Positions 43,216 through 55,342 of a stretch of 64,000 nucleotides of DNA are shown here, in pieces (position 1 is the first letter of the stretch; every line of letters begins with the position of its first letter). This stretch comes from Epiperipatus broadwayi. Lineage: Eukaryota; Onychophora; Udeonychophora; Euonychophora; Peripatidae. Made by a program: the position numbers and the translations under genes. The notes under the pieces were generated by a model. It searched no databases. It was not told the DNA's origin and worked only from the letters and a program-made list of their open reading frames with translations. Location of the stretch: positions 20,209,611 to 20,273,610 of the forward strand of contig JAQFVV010000001.1 of the NCBI GenBank assembly GCA_028023455.1, read 5' to 3'.

Positions 43216-44656
43216 TGTTTTTCTAAATGAAAGCATTTGTAAGATCAGCTAAATATTAATTGAGCTAATTTTATAAGTGTTTACAATATTAATAATCATT
43301 CTAGTGTTAACTGCAGAAGTTCTTCTATAAGGTATCACATGCTTAGTAACTGGAGTCCTAAAACAAAGTTGTTAAAATATCAAGATTTTTTTTTTTTTTG
43401 CAGAATTACTATTCAAACAATTTTAGCCATTAACAGGTACTTCATATGAGAACTTATAATAAAAGAGAAGTAGTATAATGCTTTCAGACAACACAACATA
43501 TTGACATCTGATGTAGAATTAATAATTCATGTCAAAATAAATCTGAATAGAACATAATGTAATTCCTATCGGCTAAGAATTCAAGCTGCATTATACTATC
43601 TATCTTGGCACTACCTTGTGTCCAATAATAATTGCTGCAAAAACAATTAAAAACTTATGCTTGTATTGTTGATCTTCATGGTCTCTTGGACAACAATATC
43701 AGTTACTATTTCTACAAACTACTTTTTGAGTGGTAGCTCATAACAAGTGATGAATGCATTACTGTTTCAAAAATGATCTACATGACTACACCAGATGTAC
43801 AATGATAATGGCAAATATGATTCAATAATTATTAATGACAAATAGTTCCAGCATCTTTTGCAATCTAATAATATAATGGCTATGAATCATATTACAAATA
43901 AAGTATCTATTCGAAACTTTCCATCATTTTTTCTTAACAAATTAATCTGATGAAATGATTAGTGACAATAGTTCTAAAATCTTAAATTCCAACAAATACA
44001 ATAATAGTACAAACTTTCTACTGTTCCACCCCATTTCACATACAGCCAAAGTCTACTAGATGAATTCTTAATATCTCTTCATTCTTGACAACTATAATAT
44101 TTTGTGTGTTTTAAATAATATATTCTGAGATGTCACTTTCTTTTAGTAAAACTATTTATATCTCAAAACAATATATTTTACTTGATAATAATAGCTTATA
44201 AGTAATATTAATTTAACATACATATAAACACACACATATAGATAATGTCAATATCAAAATCTGTATATTCATAGATGTTAATATATTTATATATGAATAC
44301 AGTAAAACTGCAAACTATGCTATATATTATTCCAAGCCGCATTCACGTTCAATGTAGTGAAATGAAATAAAATATAGTAAAGAAATGTAATATACAATTG
44401 ATTGCTGTAGTTTTAATAATGTATGTTAATGACTAAATCTTCTTTCTTTTTTGCTACCTATGTTTATGATAAACCTAGCTATTATCTTGAATAAATCACA
44501 AAGGATAAGATTACTGATTTAGAATTGAAAAAATAAATGATATTTTAAACTTGCATCTAGTAATCTTTGACCATATAAAGTTCATTATTAGCTGCATAAT
44601 ACATGCAATCTTTTTTTCTCTCAAAATAATTTGCAATTACAGTAACTATTATGATT
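43216..44656. other. AT-rich spacer, no gene seen
   Basis: No coding sequence or repeat recognised. Confidence 0.5.
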
Positions 44657-44748
44657 ATCGTACTTTTTCTGCAGGCAAAATAGTGAAATGGTATTCTTTA
44701 TCATCGTACTTTTTCTGCAGGCAAAATAGTGAAACGGTATTCTTTATC
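44657..44748. repeat. Tandem duplication, 46-bp unit, two near-identical copies
   Basis: atcgtactttttctgcaggc and the following 26 bases occur at 44657 and again at 44703 with one or two differences. It is a recent local duplication. Confidence 0.95.
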
Positions 44749-47705
44749 AATCATATCATTTCACCTACTATGTTCCATAGTAGTATAATTTTTCTAGTTT
44801 AAACCCCCAAGTTGGCGTATATTAATCAAAAGAGCTTAATAAAAAGTTATATATATATATGTATGCATGAATCAGCATATATTTTATAAAGGTGTATTCA
44901 GATATTAGCCTATTAACTTAATAAAAAGCTATATAGAAGTATATGTGTGTATATCTTATAAATGCGTTTTGCTAATAATATAAATAATTTCTATAAATTG
45001 GGCAAAGATAATTCTAAAATTTAAGGGGATAAAGTTAAACCTTACTGCATAGGTGAATTTTTGCACATACTTATATATATGAAATAAGCTTGCGAAGTTA
45101 TAGATTTCAAACTTTTTTATTTTTTTAAATTGTATTTATTTCACCAAGATGATAAATCTCTTACACTAATTAGCACTCTTTGCTTAAATGTTATAGTTTC
45201 TAAGTTGACAGATTTGTGTATATAATAAAATGTTTACCAGGTTAAAATCTGTTTTTTATATATATTTTTATTTCTTGGAAATTAGCTGACCACACCTGGG
45301 TTTTAAAATCTGTAAAAATAAGAGTGGACTTAAAAACATATTAATTTTATTTTTGGTAACAAAGAGAAGGTAAATAACTGAAGCCAATTTTCTCAATTAC
45401 TTATTTTTATAAACTACAAAGGTAATGATTTTGTTTGTCAGAATTATAACATACATGTAAAATAAAGAGTAAAAATCTGTCTCAACTTGTAAACAAATTG
45501 TGACATTAGCAGAGGGGGGAGTATGTTCTTATAAAAAAAACTCTGATTAGAATTAAAAAGGGTCAGAAGCTAGAAAATTGTAACTTGTAATGCTTTCAGG
45601 AGCTATTCCCATCTTTACAATGAAAAGCCAAGGCTAGAAGGTGAATCGTTGCTGTCTGCCCTGACGGGAGATGAGTCCTCAGTGATGGAAAGCAGTTCCA
45701 ACCAGCAGCCAGCCTTGAAAATAAGGATGAACTGACCAAACCCAAAAAGGAGTGCCTCACACCAAAAGAGAAGAGACCTGAGCAGAGAATTGTGGTAAAA
45801 TAAAACAACCTGCAGAGCTCTTTAAAAAACTCTCATTATTAATTTCTTAAATACTTCTAAACTAGCTACATATAAACATGCCCAAACTTATTATTTAAAC
45901 TTTACCTACTGAATAAATTCTGTAATCCAACTAAATTGTACCTAATTCTTAAAATAATGTAACAATATGTACTTTGTAAAACTTGCCTAACTCTTTAAAG
46001 TAAACGAACTTAATAATGTAACTCTTGTCAAATTTAAATTATATTCTAAATATCTTTCTATTTGCGGTTATGCTTTCATTATATTTTGTTATATTGTTAT
46101 GAATTTATTCTATGATCCACTCAGGCTGAAGATTGATAATTTAGATTCTTAAAAGGGGAAGGGAGAAAAATGATTAGAAGTTTTCTCTCTAATTAATTTA
46201 TAAGCATTAAAGCACACAAATGCAACTTCCAATCTGAAACCTATATGTATATTAAGTAGCTATTATGTCTTAGCTGAGTAAAGTAGGTTTGCTAGTACAA
46301 ATAAAAATATTTCTAGTTAACTAATGCAAGAGCGATAGTCTAGAGCATATTTCAATTAAATACATAAGTCCTGATTATGCTGTATTCCTCCCTAGAAGAA
46401 TAGTAAAAACTATAGAGATTAATTATAAGCTAGATCATGCAATTAACCCCCTTTTTTAGCATGTTTGGGTAGGCTAACATATGAACTGGTATGCAATGAT
46501 TTAGTGAACAGAAGCTATAGATTTAGCACATTTTAGATTTAGTAATGATCGATGGTCATTGGTGTGGCGAATGTTTGCAGCTTGCTTTATTGTATATGTA
46601 GTTGTTTATGGGGATTTGGTATAAGACCATTCTATATTCATGGCAGGTAGCTTTTCTTAGAACTGGAACATGAGGGTCCAGATGGTTCATGTTTAAGCCA
46701 ATCAGACCTCCAGAACTAAATGTTCTTGTCTCATAACAAGTCCTACAGTACATGGAAACCAACCATTGAGTTGATAAATCCCATGAGGAAACACACATTT
46801 GAGACACCATTTTAGTCAGGTTAATATAGTACTATATCATAAACTTTGCTATAACTGATCCCAGTTCATCTTACCATTAATATTAATAAATTCAACTTTA
46901 ATTCGAATGCACAATAGTCTGTATAGAGAATTAATTTAAGCTAACTTTGAAGTACTGGAGTGATTATAAATTATAAATGGTCTCTCTTGCAAGTTAATTG
47001 TTTGCAAACCTTATAGACATCTCATAGCATGAAATAGGCATAATCCAAGCCATAGATTAAAATATAATAAAGTTCTTAAGGGAATAATTCCCAATTTAAT
47101 TGTTCCATGCATCGGAAGAGATTCTGTAATTGACTCCTCTCATTGTATATTTGTGGTGAATTACAATGCACAGAGGATAGTTGTTTTAATAATTGTTTTA
47201 AATTTTATTAAACATATAAAATATAATATCGTTTTACGTATTTTTTCATAGTTCGTTCCAATCCTTTCGAATCATATTAATTTTAGATTAAGTGAATTAT
47301 ATAGCTATGCATTGTCATCTTGTGTTGATTTATCTAATTATTAATTATGTCATAAGCCATAAAAGTGTGTGTTTAGTTAATTATTTAGCTATAGAATCAT
47401 TTTTCCTGAGTCTCACGTTTCACTCTTTGCTACTGCCGGCACGCAAATTAAGAAACTCTGAGTGTGGCCTTATATATGTCATTCATAGGGTAGTAAGTGA
47501 TGGAGTATTGGTGGAGGAGCTGATTCGAGGTCTCAACCCCTCATCTAGATCAGCTTTGGGAGAATTCGCCAAGACTCTGGATTTTGTTGCATGAGTGTAC
47601 AAATATGATCGTTATAATAGCAATAAAAATTATTAAGAATTTTACTCCATACAATTGATTGAATCAATATATTTAACTAGTATGCATTTTGCAACTAAAT
47701 TTAAT
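44749..47705. other. Mostly AT-rich; less biased block at 45590-45830; no supported gene
   Basis: The block near 45590-45830 has near-balanced composition and a 70-codon minus frame (45596-45808) without a known domain. The frames at 46556-46810 (minus) and 47292-47594 (plus; tail ELIRGLNPSSRSALGEFAKTL) are also unrecognised. None has visible splice or promoter support. They may be pieces of old repeats or isolated exons. Confidence 0.35.
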
Positions 47706-47837
47706 ATATTTTGATATTATATATGATGAAAATATATTTTTGTTACTTACTATATAAAACTGATTTTTTTTATATTTTGATATTATATATGATGAAAATA
47801 TATTTTTGTTACTTACTATATAAAACTGATTTTTTTT
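47706..47837. repeat. Tandem duplication, 66-bp unit, two near-identical copies
   Basis: The segment from atattttgatattatatatg to the T-run recurs exactly 66 bp on. It explains the repeated YKKNQFYIVSNKN in the minus-strand frame. Confidence 0.95.
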
Positions 47838-48779
47838 ATTTGATTTTATAGTCATTAAAAATAAAAATCTTTAGATATGTCATAAATGAAAGCAGTGATT
47901 GTTAAGTCACTGGATGAAAGTTAAATAAAATACATTAATTGTATTTTAATTCCACAATCAAAATATATTTTATATTATAAACTCTACAGTACATTTTTAG
48001 CATGAATATCATCATTTTAATTTTGAAAGGCATGGCTTTCATCATTTTGAATAAGTGTTTGTTTGTTGTTTTTTTTTTAAAATTAATTACTTTTTAAAAG
48101 ATAATAATAATGAATAATCAATTGTAAATCAAAATAATAGGTATATATTAATGATGATTGCTATATCTAATCCTTGCAGAAAGATCTATAGAGAACAGGG
48201 CTAAAGGTACCTATATATATATATACACGTACACATATAGAAATGTTTCATTTTAGCAAGTATTGAAATTTATGAATAATGCATTTATAATACTTTTGGC
48301 AGAGAGAAGTGATTTAAATAAATGACTGAAAAGTAGAAACTGATATAATCAGTTACTTTCATACAAAAACTAATAAAATATTCTTAAAACAATTATACAA
48401 AATTTACAAAAGTAGAACATAATTAATCATATAAAAATAAGCATTGCTATATATAAATATATTATAATTCAATATCGTTATGAGTCATTCATACATTAGT
48501 TTTTCGAGCTTTTTTAAAAAAATAAATAATAAAAGATGGGAGCGAGACAAATAATAAAAAGTTAAACATGAATCTTTCAATGAAAATATAAAACAATTTA
48601 TACATCACAAATATATATAAACTACATGAGGACTGACTCTTCAGACAACATATAATCAAATCTGATTATTACTAAATATTAGAAGAAAAACATTTGAATA
48701 TCTTGCTGCACACATCACATTCCATTTAACACTTTTATTTTGAATTAAGTAGTAAGCTAAATAAAATTGTAACTGAAGA

Positions 48780-49080
48780 ATAAAAAAGAAAAACATTCCA
48801 AAGTCCAGGTTCGATTTCCATGCTAATACTGCCACTAATCAGGCCAGCAACAACTGAAGAAGAGAGAAGAATACCACTCGAAACATTGTGTACATACTAA
48901 TTTGTGCGCTATTACCAACAATTGAATGTAATTGGAAAATTTAAATAAGGTTGAAACATTTTTCTAAACACATTCCATTCTTAATGTTAGATGATGAAAA
49001 TAGTCTAACATATAAATACAACAAAAATGTCATCATCACAAACCTTCAGACAAACATCCCATAATCTCTATATCAAATAA
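48780..49080 (+). mobile_element. tRNA-related SINE-like repeat, copy 2
   Basis: ccaggttcgatttccatg (about 48806) is a good tRNA box B region. It is followed by a conserved core, aactgaagaagagag then ccactcgaaacattg (about 48851-48888), and by a tail (gatgatgaaaatagtctaac, aaaatgtcatcatcacaaac) shared with 41981-42240. Box A is poorly kept. The core contains CTGAAGA and CGAAAC separated by a pairable GAG/CTC stem, so it resembles a hammerhead core. Confidence 0.5.
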
Positions 49081-49098
49081 CAAAAGTATATCATACAA

Positions 49099-49251
49099 TA
49101 TACCATATACATCTCAATTTACACTCTACAATGCAGTTTAACATATGATTTATTTTATTTCCCCTTGCCTACAGTTTCAACTGTCCAGCAGTCATCATCG
49201 GAGCTTTTATAAACTGCATTGTAGAGTGTAAATTGAGGTGTATGCGGTATA
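49099..49251. repeat. Fold-back with 42-bp arms and hammerhead-like loop
   Basis: Arm 49099-49140 (ending tacactctacaatgcagttta) pairs with 49210-49251 with about 4 mismatches. In the 69-nt loop the minus strand reads CCGATGATGACTGC, then ACAGTTGAAACTG: a CUGAUGA-like box with one change, a stem ACTG/CAGT, and GAAAC. It is probably a relic of a Penelope-type terminal repeat. Confidence 0.7.
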
Positions 49252-51470
49252 TTATATAATATATAATTACACAATGCAAATAAGAAGGAGAAGTGGAATG
49301 AAATTTTAATACTTCAAAGAAGAGTATAACAGTATAAATGTAGTTTATTTCAAGCTAAAAAAGTTAATGCAATAGACATAAGAGTTTTAAAATAGTTGCT
49401 CTTTGGCTGTATCACACAATAGTTGTAACATAAATAAATGCAGCAACAAAATACAAATGAGATCATTTTTGTCATATATTGTTAATGACTTGTCCAGTGA
49501 TATATATAAAATGTAAAAATCTAAAATATGCATGTCAATAATTTGATAACAACAGTTTATAAATATGAGAGCATGTAAATATGGTTAATCACTAAATTAA
49601 TATGCATATAAACACACTTAATGTATATGTATACATAGCTGTAGGTCTGCTATAATGAACTAATTAGTCCCAAAATGTTTTTTTTTAACAGATTATCCAT
49701 TCACAGCAGTTTATATTTGAAATAGATGCAAACCAAGTTACTATCAAAAACAATCATTCAAACAGGAAAAATATGCAAAATCAAAAATATACATATATAA
49801 TTAATTGCTACACATACAAAACAGTTTAATTTTAATTAAAACTAAAATACAATTCTACAAGCAATAAATAAAAATTAAAACAAACATACCCTGATAAAAA
49901 TTCACAAAATGTGATTTAGCCACATCAATTACAAAAGATTCACTTTCTTATTTTAAAAAATTTCTTGAAGATTCATTCCAAGTAAGTGAAAATGAAAATT
50001 GTTCTTTAAAAAAACTAACATATGGCTTCTCTCACAGCTTTTCAGACAGATCCAAAAATGTCTTATGCATGCACATTCTATGTCAATCAAAAGCATTTAT
50101 TATAGCGTTTTTATTTGTTGCCAATTTTACAGTTTTTTATTTAGACTTTTTCTTTCTTTTTGATGACAGTATTAGTCAGATTTTTAACTCAGACTTCAAG
50201 ATTTCTTAGCAAAGATTATTATACATATGGAGCAGAATGATTAAAAAAATGGTACCAAGATATTTTCATTGTTAAAAATACAAATAAAAAAATCAGTGAA
50301 CAAAATTGACCACCTAAACTATACTTGACAAAGACATCTGCTGTTCTAGTGTTCACTACATATATTTACATTTATTGAATAAATCGAGAATTAATTAAAA
50401 AAAATGTTTGTTGTAAAATGGGTTTATTCAATAAGCCTTTGAGTAGAAGACCTTGCCACATGTCTGAATCAAAAATTCAAAATACTAAAGATCCAGAACA
50501 TATTCAAAAACTGATATACAAGTGAACTTACTACAGCAAATTTTGCCTTATTAAATCTAAATTTAAATATTTTAATAAATGTCAGATATAAAATCATAAT
50601 TAAAAAATGAATACTTCTATTTCTAATTAACCCCAATATGTCAAATGATGATAAAATGATGCAGTATCTTTTTGAAAAAATATAGAAATCTTTAATTATC
50701 TTCCTTCGTATTTTTCAGACGCTTATTTCTAAGGTTACAGCCTTAGTAAATTATTACTTAATAATTACATTAGAAAACTTTTAACTGTACATGACTTTGT
50801 ATGTGCACTAAAGTCAACGTGGTGTGTAAAATGTGTGTATATATTTGTAAAAAGTGTTAAAAACATTAGATAATGAATAGCTTAATCAGTTTTAAAAAGG
50901 TAAAAGATACTTCTCAGTGATTTAAACATTGCTAAACATTGCATCCTATAAGTACTGGCAAATTGATATACATAAATGTGCAAATCTTGATAATTGGTAA
51001 AATAAAAGAAATTAGTTTTTTCCTGGCTAATGCAATGTTATTATGCCTTCTTTGCTTATAGATATGAAATATATTTTCTGTATATAAATAATAAATTGAT
51101 ATAAATTTTTCTGGCAACAATGGTATCTATAATCATTAGTTATTAGGATTACTTTAAATATAAAAATTTCAACACTTATTTTAAATAAACACTAACCAAA
51201 CAATTTTTATGTTTCAAAATACTATGCCTGTGAAAGCCAAATCAAATTGTGAAATAAACACACATGGAATCAAAATGAAAACTGTAGTAACGTTTTTAAA
51301 TAATTCCACAGATGTCATCAACAAGAAAAGTTTTTATTCAGAAATAAAATAATACACCACAGAAAATTATTCACAATTATTTTTCCTATTTATATCACAA
51401 AAATATAGCATGGGGTCCTTAAGATAATCAATAATTTCACTTTAAACTGCTATATAAGTAATGAGTCTTG
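49252..51470. other. AT-rich stretch, no gene seen
   Basis: About 2.2 kb without recognisable features. Confidence 0.5.
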
Positions 51471-51481
51471 AACAAAACCAA
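51471..51481. repeat. 11-bp target-site duplication, left copy
   Basis: aacaaaaccaa, repeated exactly at 52306-52316 around the inverted hammerhead element. Confidence 0.75.
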
Positions 51482-51536
51482 TATTATATATAGAGCTCGC
51501 AAAATAAGCTCTTAACAAGCTTTGAAAATATCCCCA

Positions 51537-51576
51537 ACCCCAGACTGGTTTCTGCTACTGGCATCATCAGTGAGGT
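51537..51576 (-). ncRNA. Hammerhead ribozyme with minimal stem III, core intact
   Basis: Minus strand: ACCTCA (stem I), CTGATGA, TGC-CAGTA-GCA (stem II), GAAA, CCAGTC (stem III of only two pairs, A15.1-U16.1 and C-G, with a 2-nt loop; GUC cleavage triplet), TGGGGT pairing with ACCTCA (one G-U). Every core base is present. HHRs with a nearly absent stem III are known from Penelope-like elements and are reported to work best as dimers. Cleavage is predicted after plus-strand position 51543 on the minus strand. Confidence 0.82.
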
Positions 51577-52153
51577 GCTAGAAAATTCAAGCATTAGATT
51601 AAAAATACCAGGACAAGTCCAGCACTTTAGCTAATGTATAACTATTAAATAGAAAATCTGAAATTTGCAGATATCCATATGTCTTCCAATCCAGCTATCT
51701 AACTTAAATAGCCATAAAGGACTGAACTAAGATCAGAGACACCATATATTAATAGTTTTAGCAATATAAAATCACAAAAGTCTTAATACAAAAAAATAAA
51801 ATTACAAAAAAATCCAAGTCAGATGTCACATGACCTAATTTAATAAGCTTGTATTTACAAATGTTATATATAATAAGCTTATTAAATTAAGTCATGTGAC
51901 ATCTGACTTGATTTTTTTTTTTTGATTTTTTTTTTTTTTGCTATTAAGACTCTGGCAGTTTTATATTGCTAAAGCTATCAATATATGGTGTATCTGAACT
52001 TAGTTCAATCCAATATAACTATTTAAGTTAGATAGCTGGATTGGAAGACATATGGATGTCTGAAAATTTCAGATTTTCCACTTAATAGTTGTACATTAAA
52101 TAAAGTGCTGGGCTTGTCCTGGTATTTTTAATCTAATGCTTGAATATCTTAGC

Positions 52154-52193
52154 ACCTCACTGATGACACCAGTAGCAAAAACTGGTCTAGGGT
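52154..52193 (+). ncRNA. Hammerhead motif, mutated core (GAAA to AAAA)
   Basis: ACCTCA, CTGATGA, CAC-CAGTA-GCA, AAAA, CTGGTC, TAGGGT. The G12 equivalent is lost, one stem II pair is broken, and stem I has an A-C mismatch. It is the partner of the minus copy at 51537-51576 and is probably inactive. Confidence 0.78.
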
Positions 52194-52305
52194 TGGGGAT
52201 ATTCTCAAAGCTTGTTAAAAGCTTATTTTGCGAGCACTATATATAAAATTTGTAAATACAAGCTTATTTAATTAGGACATGTGACATCTGATTTGACTTT
52301 TTTGT

Positions 52306-52316
52306 AACAAAACCAA
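52306..52316. repeat. 11-bp target-site duplication, right copy
   Basis: Exact copy of 51471-51481. Confidence 0.75.
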
Positions 52317-52474
52317 CAATACATCAATTGACTAACAATATGTCACTTGATCTCATTTTACTAAATGCTATTTATTAGCATACACTTTTATTCTCACTAT
52401 TGTTATAAATTCCAATATCATAATCATCAACCATTATCAATCCACTGCAGGATGAAGGTCTCTCCAAGTTCAAT

Positions 52475-53862
52475 CTATCTTCTCCAATCTTTAGCTTCTC
52501 TTCTCCAAATCAGCCCTACACACTTTCTTATTCCATCCATCCATTTCACATGTGGTTTCTTTCTGGGTCTTTTACAGTCTCTTGGAATCCAGCTTAAGAT
52601 TTCAATTGTCCATCTATTATCATCTCTTCTGACAATATGTCCAGCCCAACTCCACTTGTCTTTTAATTTTTTCAATGAGGTCAGTAAGACCTGTGTGTTC
52701 TCTTACCCATATATTGCATACTCCCAACATGCATCTCTCCATACTTCTTTGAGTGGTCTGCAATCTCTGGATTGCTCTTCTATTAAGTGTCCAAGTCTCA
52801 GATCCATAAGTAAGAACTGGTAAAACACATTTATTAAAAACCTTCTTTTCAAACACATAGGCATATTTCCTTTTAGTATCAAGTTATTTCTATCAAAACC
52901 ACTCCAACAAAGTTTAATTCTATGATTATGTTTCCATCTGTATTAATAATCTGACCAAGGTATTTGTAGCTGTTAACTTCTTCTAACTCATCATAATCAA
53001 TCTTTATTTTCATATTTTGAGAAAATTGATTAAACATTACTTTAGTCTTTTTAACATTTATTTTTAGTCCTACTTTCCTACTTTCATCGGATAATTCCTG
53101 CAGCATTTTCTACAGCTCTAAAGCATTATTTCCAAAAACAACTACATCATCTGCAAAATCTAAATAACTTAAATAATCTCCATTTACTTTCACTCCTTTA
53201 GCTTCCTATTTTAATACACAAAATACTTCTTGCAGCACTGCTGTAAAAAGTTTTGGAGATATGGAGTCATGCTGTCTTATACCCTTCTCAATGTTAACTG
53301 TCCTAGTATCATTATGTAACCTAATTGTTGCTGTTGCATTTTTATAAATATTCTTTAAAAAAATATGACAATATCCTGGATCTATAGAATCAAATGCCTT
53401 TTCATAATTTACAAATTCAAAGCATAATGGCAACTCACATTCATTTGTCCTTTATATAACTTCTGTCAATACCTGGATATGATCTACTGTACTAAAACCT
53501 CTTTTAAATCTAGCTTGTTCTCTTGCTTGGTGGAAATCCAATGTTCTCTGTAGACAAGTTGTAATTATCTTGGCAAAAATTTTGTATAAAACTGATAAAA
53601 GGCTGATAGGTCTGTAATTTCTAATATCTTCTTTATCACCTTTTTTAAATATTAATACTGCATTCTTCCAATCATCTGGTACATCTTTATCATTTAGACA
53701 TTTGGTATACAACTTTGCTAATTTATTTTCTATTTCTTCACCTGCTTTTTTTAATATATCAATTATAATTCCATCATTACCGGAAGCTGTTCCTTTCTTC
53801 ATACATTTAATTGCATGTCTCACTTCTTCATTTGAAATTCTGAGCAATTGGGAAGATATCAT
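52475..53862 (-). pseudogene. Reverse transcriptase and C-terminal region of LINE copy B
   Basis: N-terminal part 53452-53862: NDGIIIDILKKAGEEI, then NYRPISLLSVLYKIFAKII and the GFSTVDHIQVL motif. Palm part 53206-53433: FVNYEKAFDSID, in which the usual FVDYEKAFDSI has asparagine for the first aspartate; it lacks a segment next to it compared with copy A and has QHDSISPKLF. The FADDVV motif is read near 53137-53165. C-terminal part 52475-52856: WSWAGHIVRRDDNRWTIEI, and VLPVLTYGSETWTLNRRAIQ. Four frames are needed, so no enzyme is made. Confidence 0.88.
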
Positions 53863-53899
53863 AGATATAGGAGGTACTTGTTCTTTATCACTATATAAT

Positions 53900-54320
53900 T
53901 CTTGATAAAAGTCTTGATGTCATCTCTCTTTTTAATAATAATTCCATCTTTTTTTCTTATTGCAGATATAAATTTCCTACCAGTACCAAAATGTTGTTTT
54001 ACACTCTTGAGACTTCTATTCTCTTCTACAGCTTTCCTTGCTAGTTCAAGTTATACTTTTTTATATCACTTTTCAACTCTTTTCCATACCATTTTACAAA
54101 ATTTGAAATATTCATTCCTTTTTAATGCATCATTTTTGTACATCTTCATATTCCTTCTTTTCTTCATAAATTCTCTAGTCTCTACAGAAATTTTATTGGT
54201 CAATTGCTGCTTTTTTCTACCAGCTATCTTTATTACAATTTTTAAAAGTGTATCTGTTATTTTCATATTAATTTCATTCAAATCTGAATCATGTTCAAAA
54301 TCTACTAATATTGAAACCAA
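53900..54320 (-). pseudogene. Endonuclease-RT linker of LINE copy B
   Basis: The piece at 54066-54320 (84 residues; VEFEHDSDL-like start, KIAGRKKQQLTNKISVET, then KRRNMKMYKNDALKR) corresponds to the linker seen in copy A at 3075-3293 and extends it upstream. It is lysine-rich with no catalytic motif. Confidence 0.7.
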
Positions 54321-54329
54321 TTTATAAGT

Positions 54330-55240
54330 TCTTATTTAAATTCATTAGAATGTTTCTGAAGATTAGGAATATCAACTATAAATGTTGTTTTTCTTAATAA
54401 TTTTTGGCTCTCTTGTTTTGCATTACCACGTATCTTGCATCTTACTAATTGATGATCACTTCCTGTGTTAAATTTATTAAAAACATTACAATCTTGAAAT
54501 ATGTATTTTCTGTTAGTCAAAATATAATCTAATTCTGCTATCTTTGGATGCCCCATGTCCATTTCCATTTTAACATTTTTCTCAAAAAAAAAATTCATAA
54601 TATAGTTTTTCTTTTTCTGCAAACTCCACAAGTCTATGTCCTCTGTCATTTCTATTACCATAACCAAAATTACCTACAGCACTTTCATCTCTCATTTATT
54701 TACCAATTCTAGCATTAAATTCTCGCATAACAATTTTAAAATGCTGTGTACTCTGATCAAAAGCTTTTTGTACATTCATATAAAAATCTTCTACTACTAC
54801 ATCACTATGAGAACTTGTTGGGGCATAAACCTAAATTATCTGCATTTGGTATATGCTATTAAGTTGTATAACTAATCTTGCCACTCTATCAATACACCAC
54901 CAATCTCCACAATATTGTTTTTCCACTTTATTTATAATGAATCCTACTCCACTTATATTTCCAATATTTGTGTCTTTATAGTAGAGCACATGTCCCCTTT
55001 TTAAATCAATTGTCTCTTACACAATTTCTTCTAACTTCGCAAAGTCCAATAATGTCCCATTTAATATAAGACTGTTCTTCTTCTAATTCTTGCAATCTTC
55101 CTTCACTTGAAAGTAATCTGCAGTTGTAAATACCTAAACAAAAAGTCATCATCAAATGGCAGCCTGGGTCCACAATCAGGGGATTTTTAGCACCCTCCAC
55201 CTTCAACCACAATTGCTGCCTGGTTGGTGATTTTACAGCT
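54330..55240 (-). pseudogene. Apurinic-type endonuclease region of LINE copy B
   Basis: The start of the domain lies in the piece at 55006-55212 (YNCRLLSSEGRLQELEEE, then DIIGLCEVRR). The end lies at 54332-54667 (IAELDYILTNRKYIF, then FNTGSDHQLVRCKIRG), with the C-terminal S-D-H motif intact. In the middle, near 54705-54740, the minus strand reads MREFNAR where copy A has MGDFNAR, so the catalytic D is replaced. Frame breaks separate the pieces. Confidence 0.82.
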
Positions 55241-55342
55241 TCCTGGGAATAGGGGATATGATTTATTTTTGGCTGTCATGATTGTATATATGTATTGGAA
55301 AAATATTTATCATTCATACATACATTCATCCTGCCTTATCAG

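Larger units (their letters stand above)
51482..52305. mobile_element. Hammerhead-ribozyme element 3 (inverted dimer)
   Basis: An 824-bp insert made of two arms of about 380 bp in inverted orientation with the centre near 51867. Examples are gacatatggatgtctg at 52047 against its complement near 51675, and gtcatgtgacatctgactt on both sides of the centre. The left arm carries a minus-strand HHR with intact core and the right arm a plus-strand HHR with damaged core. Flanks are the 11-bp direct repeat. No protein is encoded. The arms also carry the conserved block (TATCTGAACTTAGTTCA, ATAACTATTTAAGTTAG, AGACAT hairpin) seen in the other HHR clusters. Confidence 0.8.
52416..55342 (-). mobile_element. 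RTE-like non-LTR retrotransposon, copy B (decayed)
   Basis: It is the same element as copy A (1479-4455), in the same orientation and about the same length (2.9 kb), with the same order: endonuclease, linker, reverse transcriptase, C-terminal region, short GATGAT-type tail. By eye the two copies are about 85-90% identical. Many frameshifts and stops make it non-functional. Its 3' end lies only about 100 bp from HHR element 3, but the two have separate boundaries. Confidence 0.88.

Noticed and set aside
52365-54875. Plus-strand frames overlapping LINE copy B (52365, 53702, 53902, 54636)
   Set aside because: Shadows of the minus-strand element; the plus-strand products have no recognisable domain.
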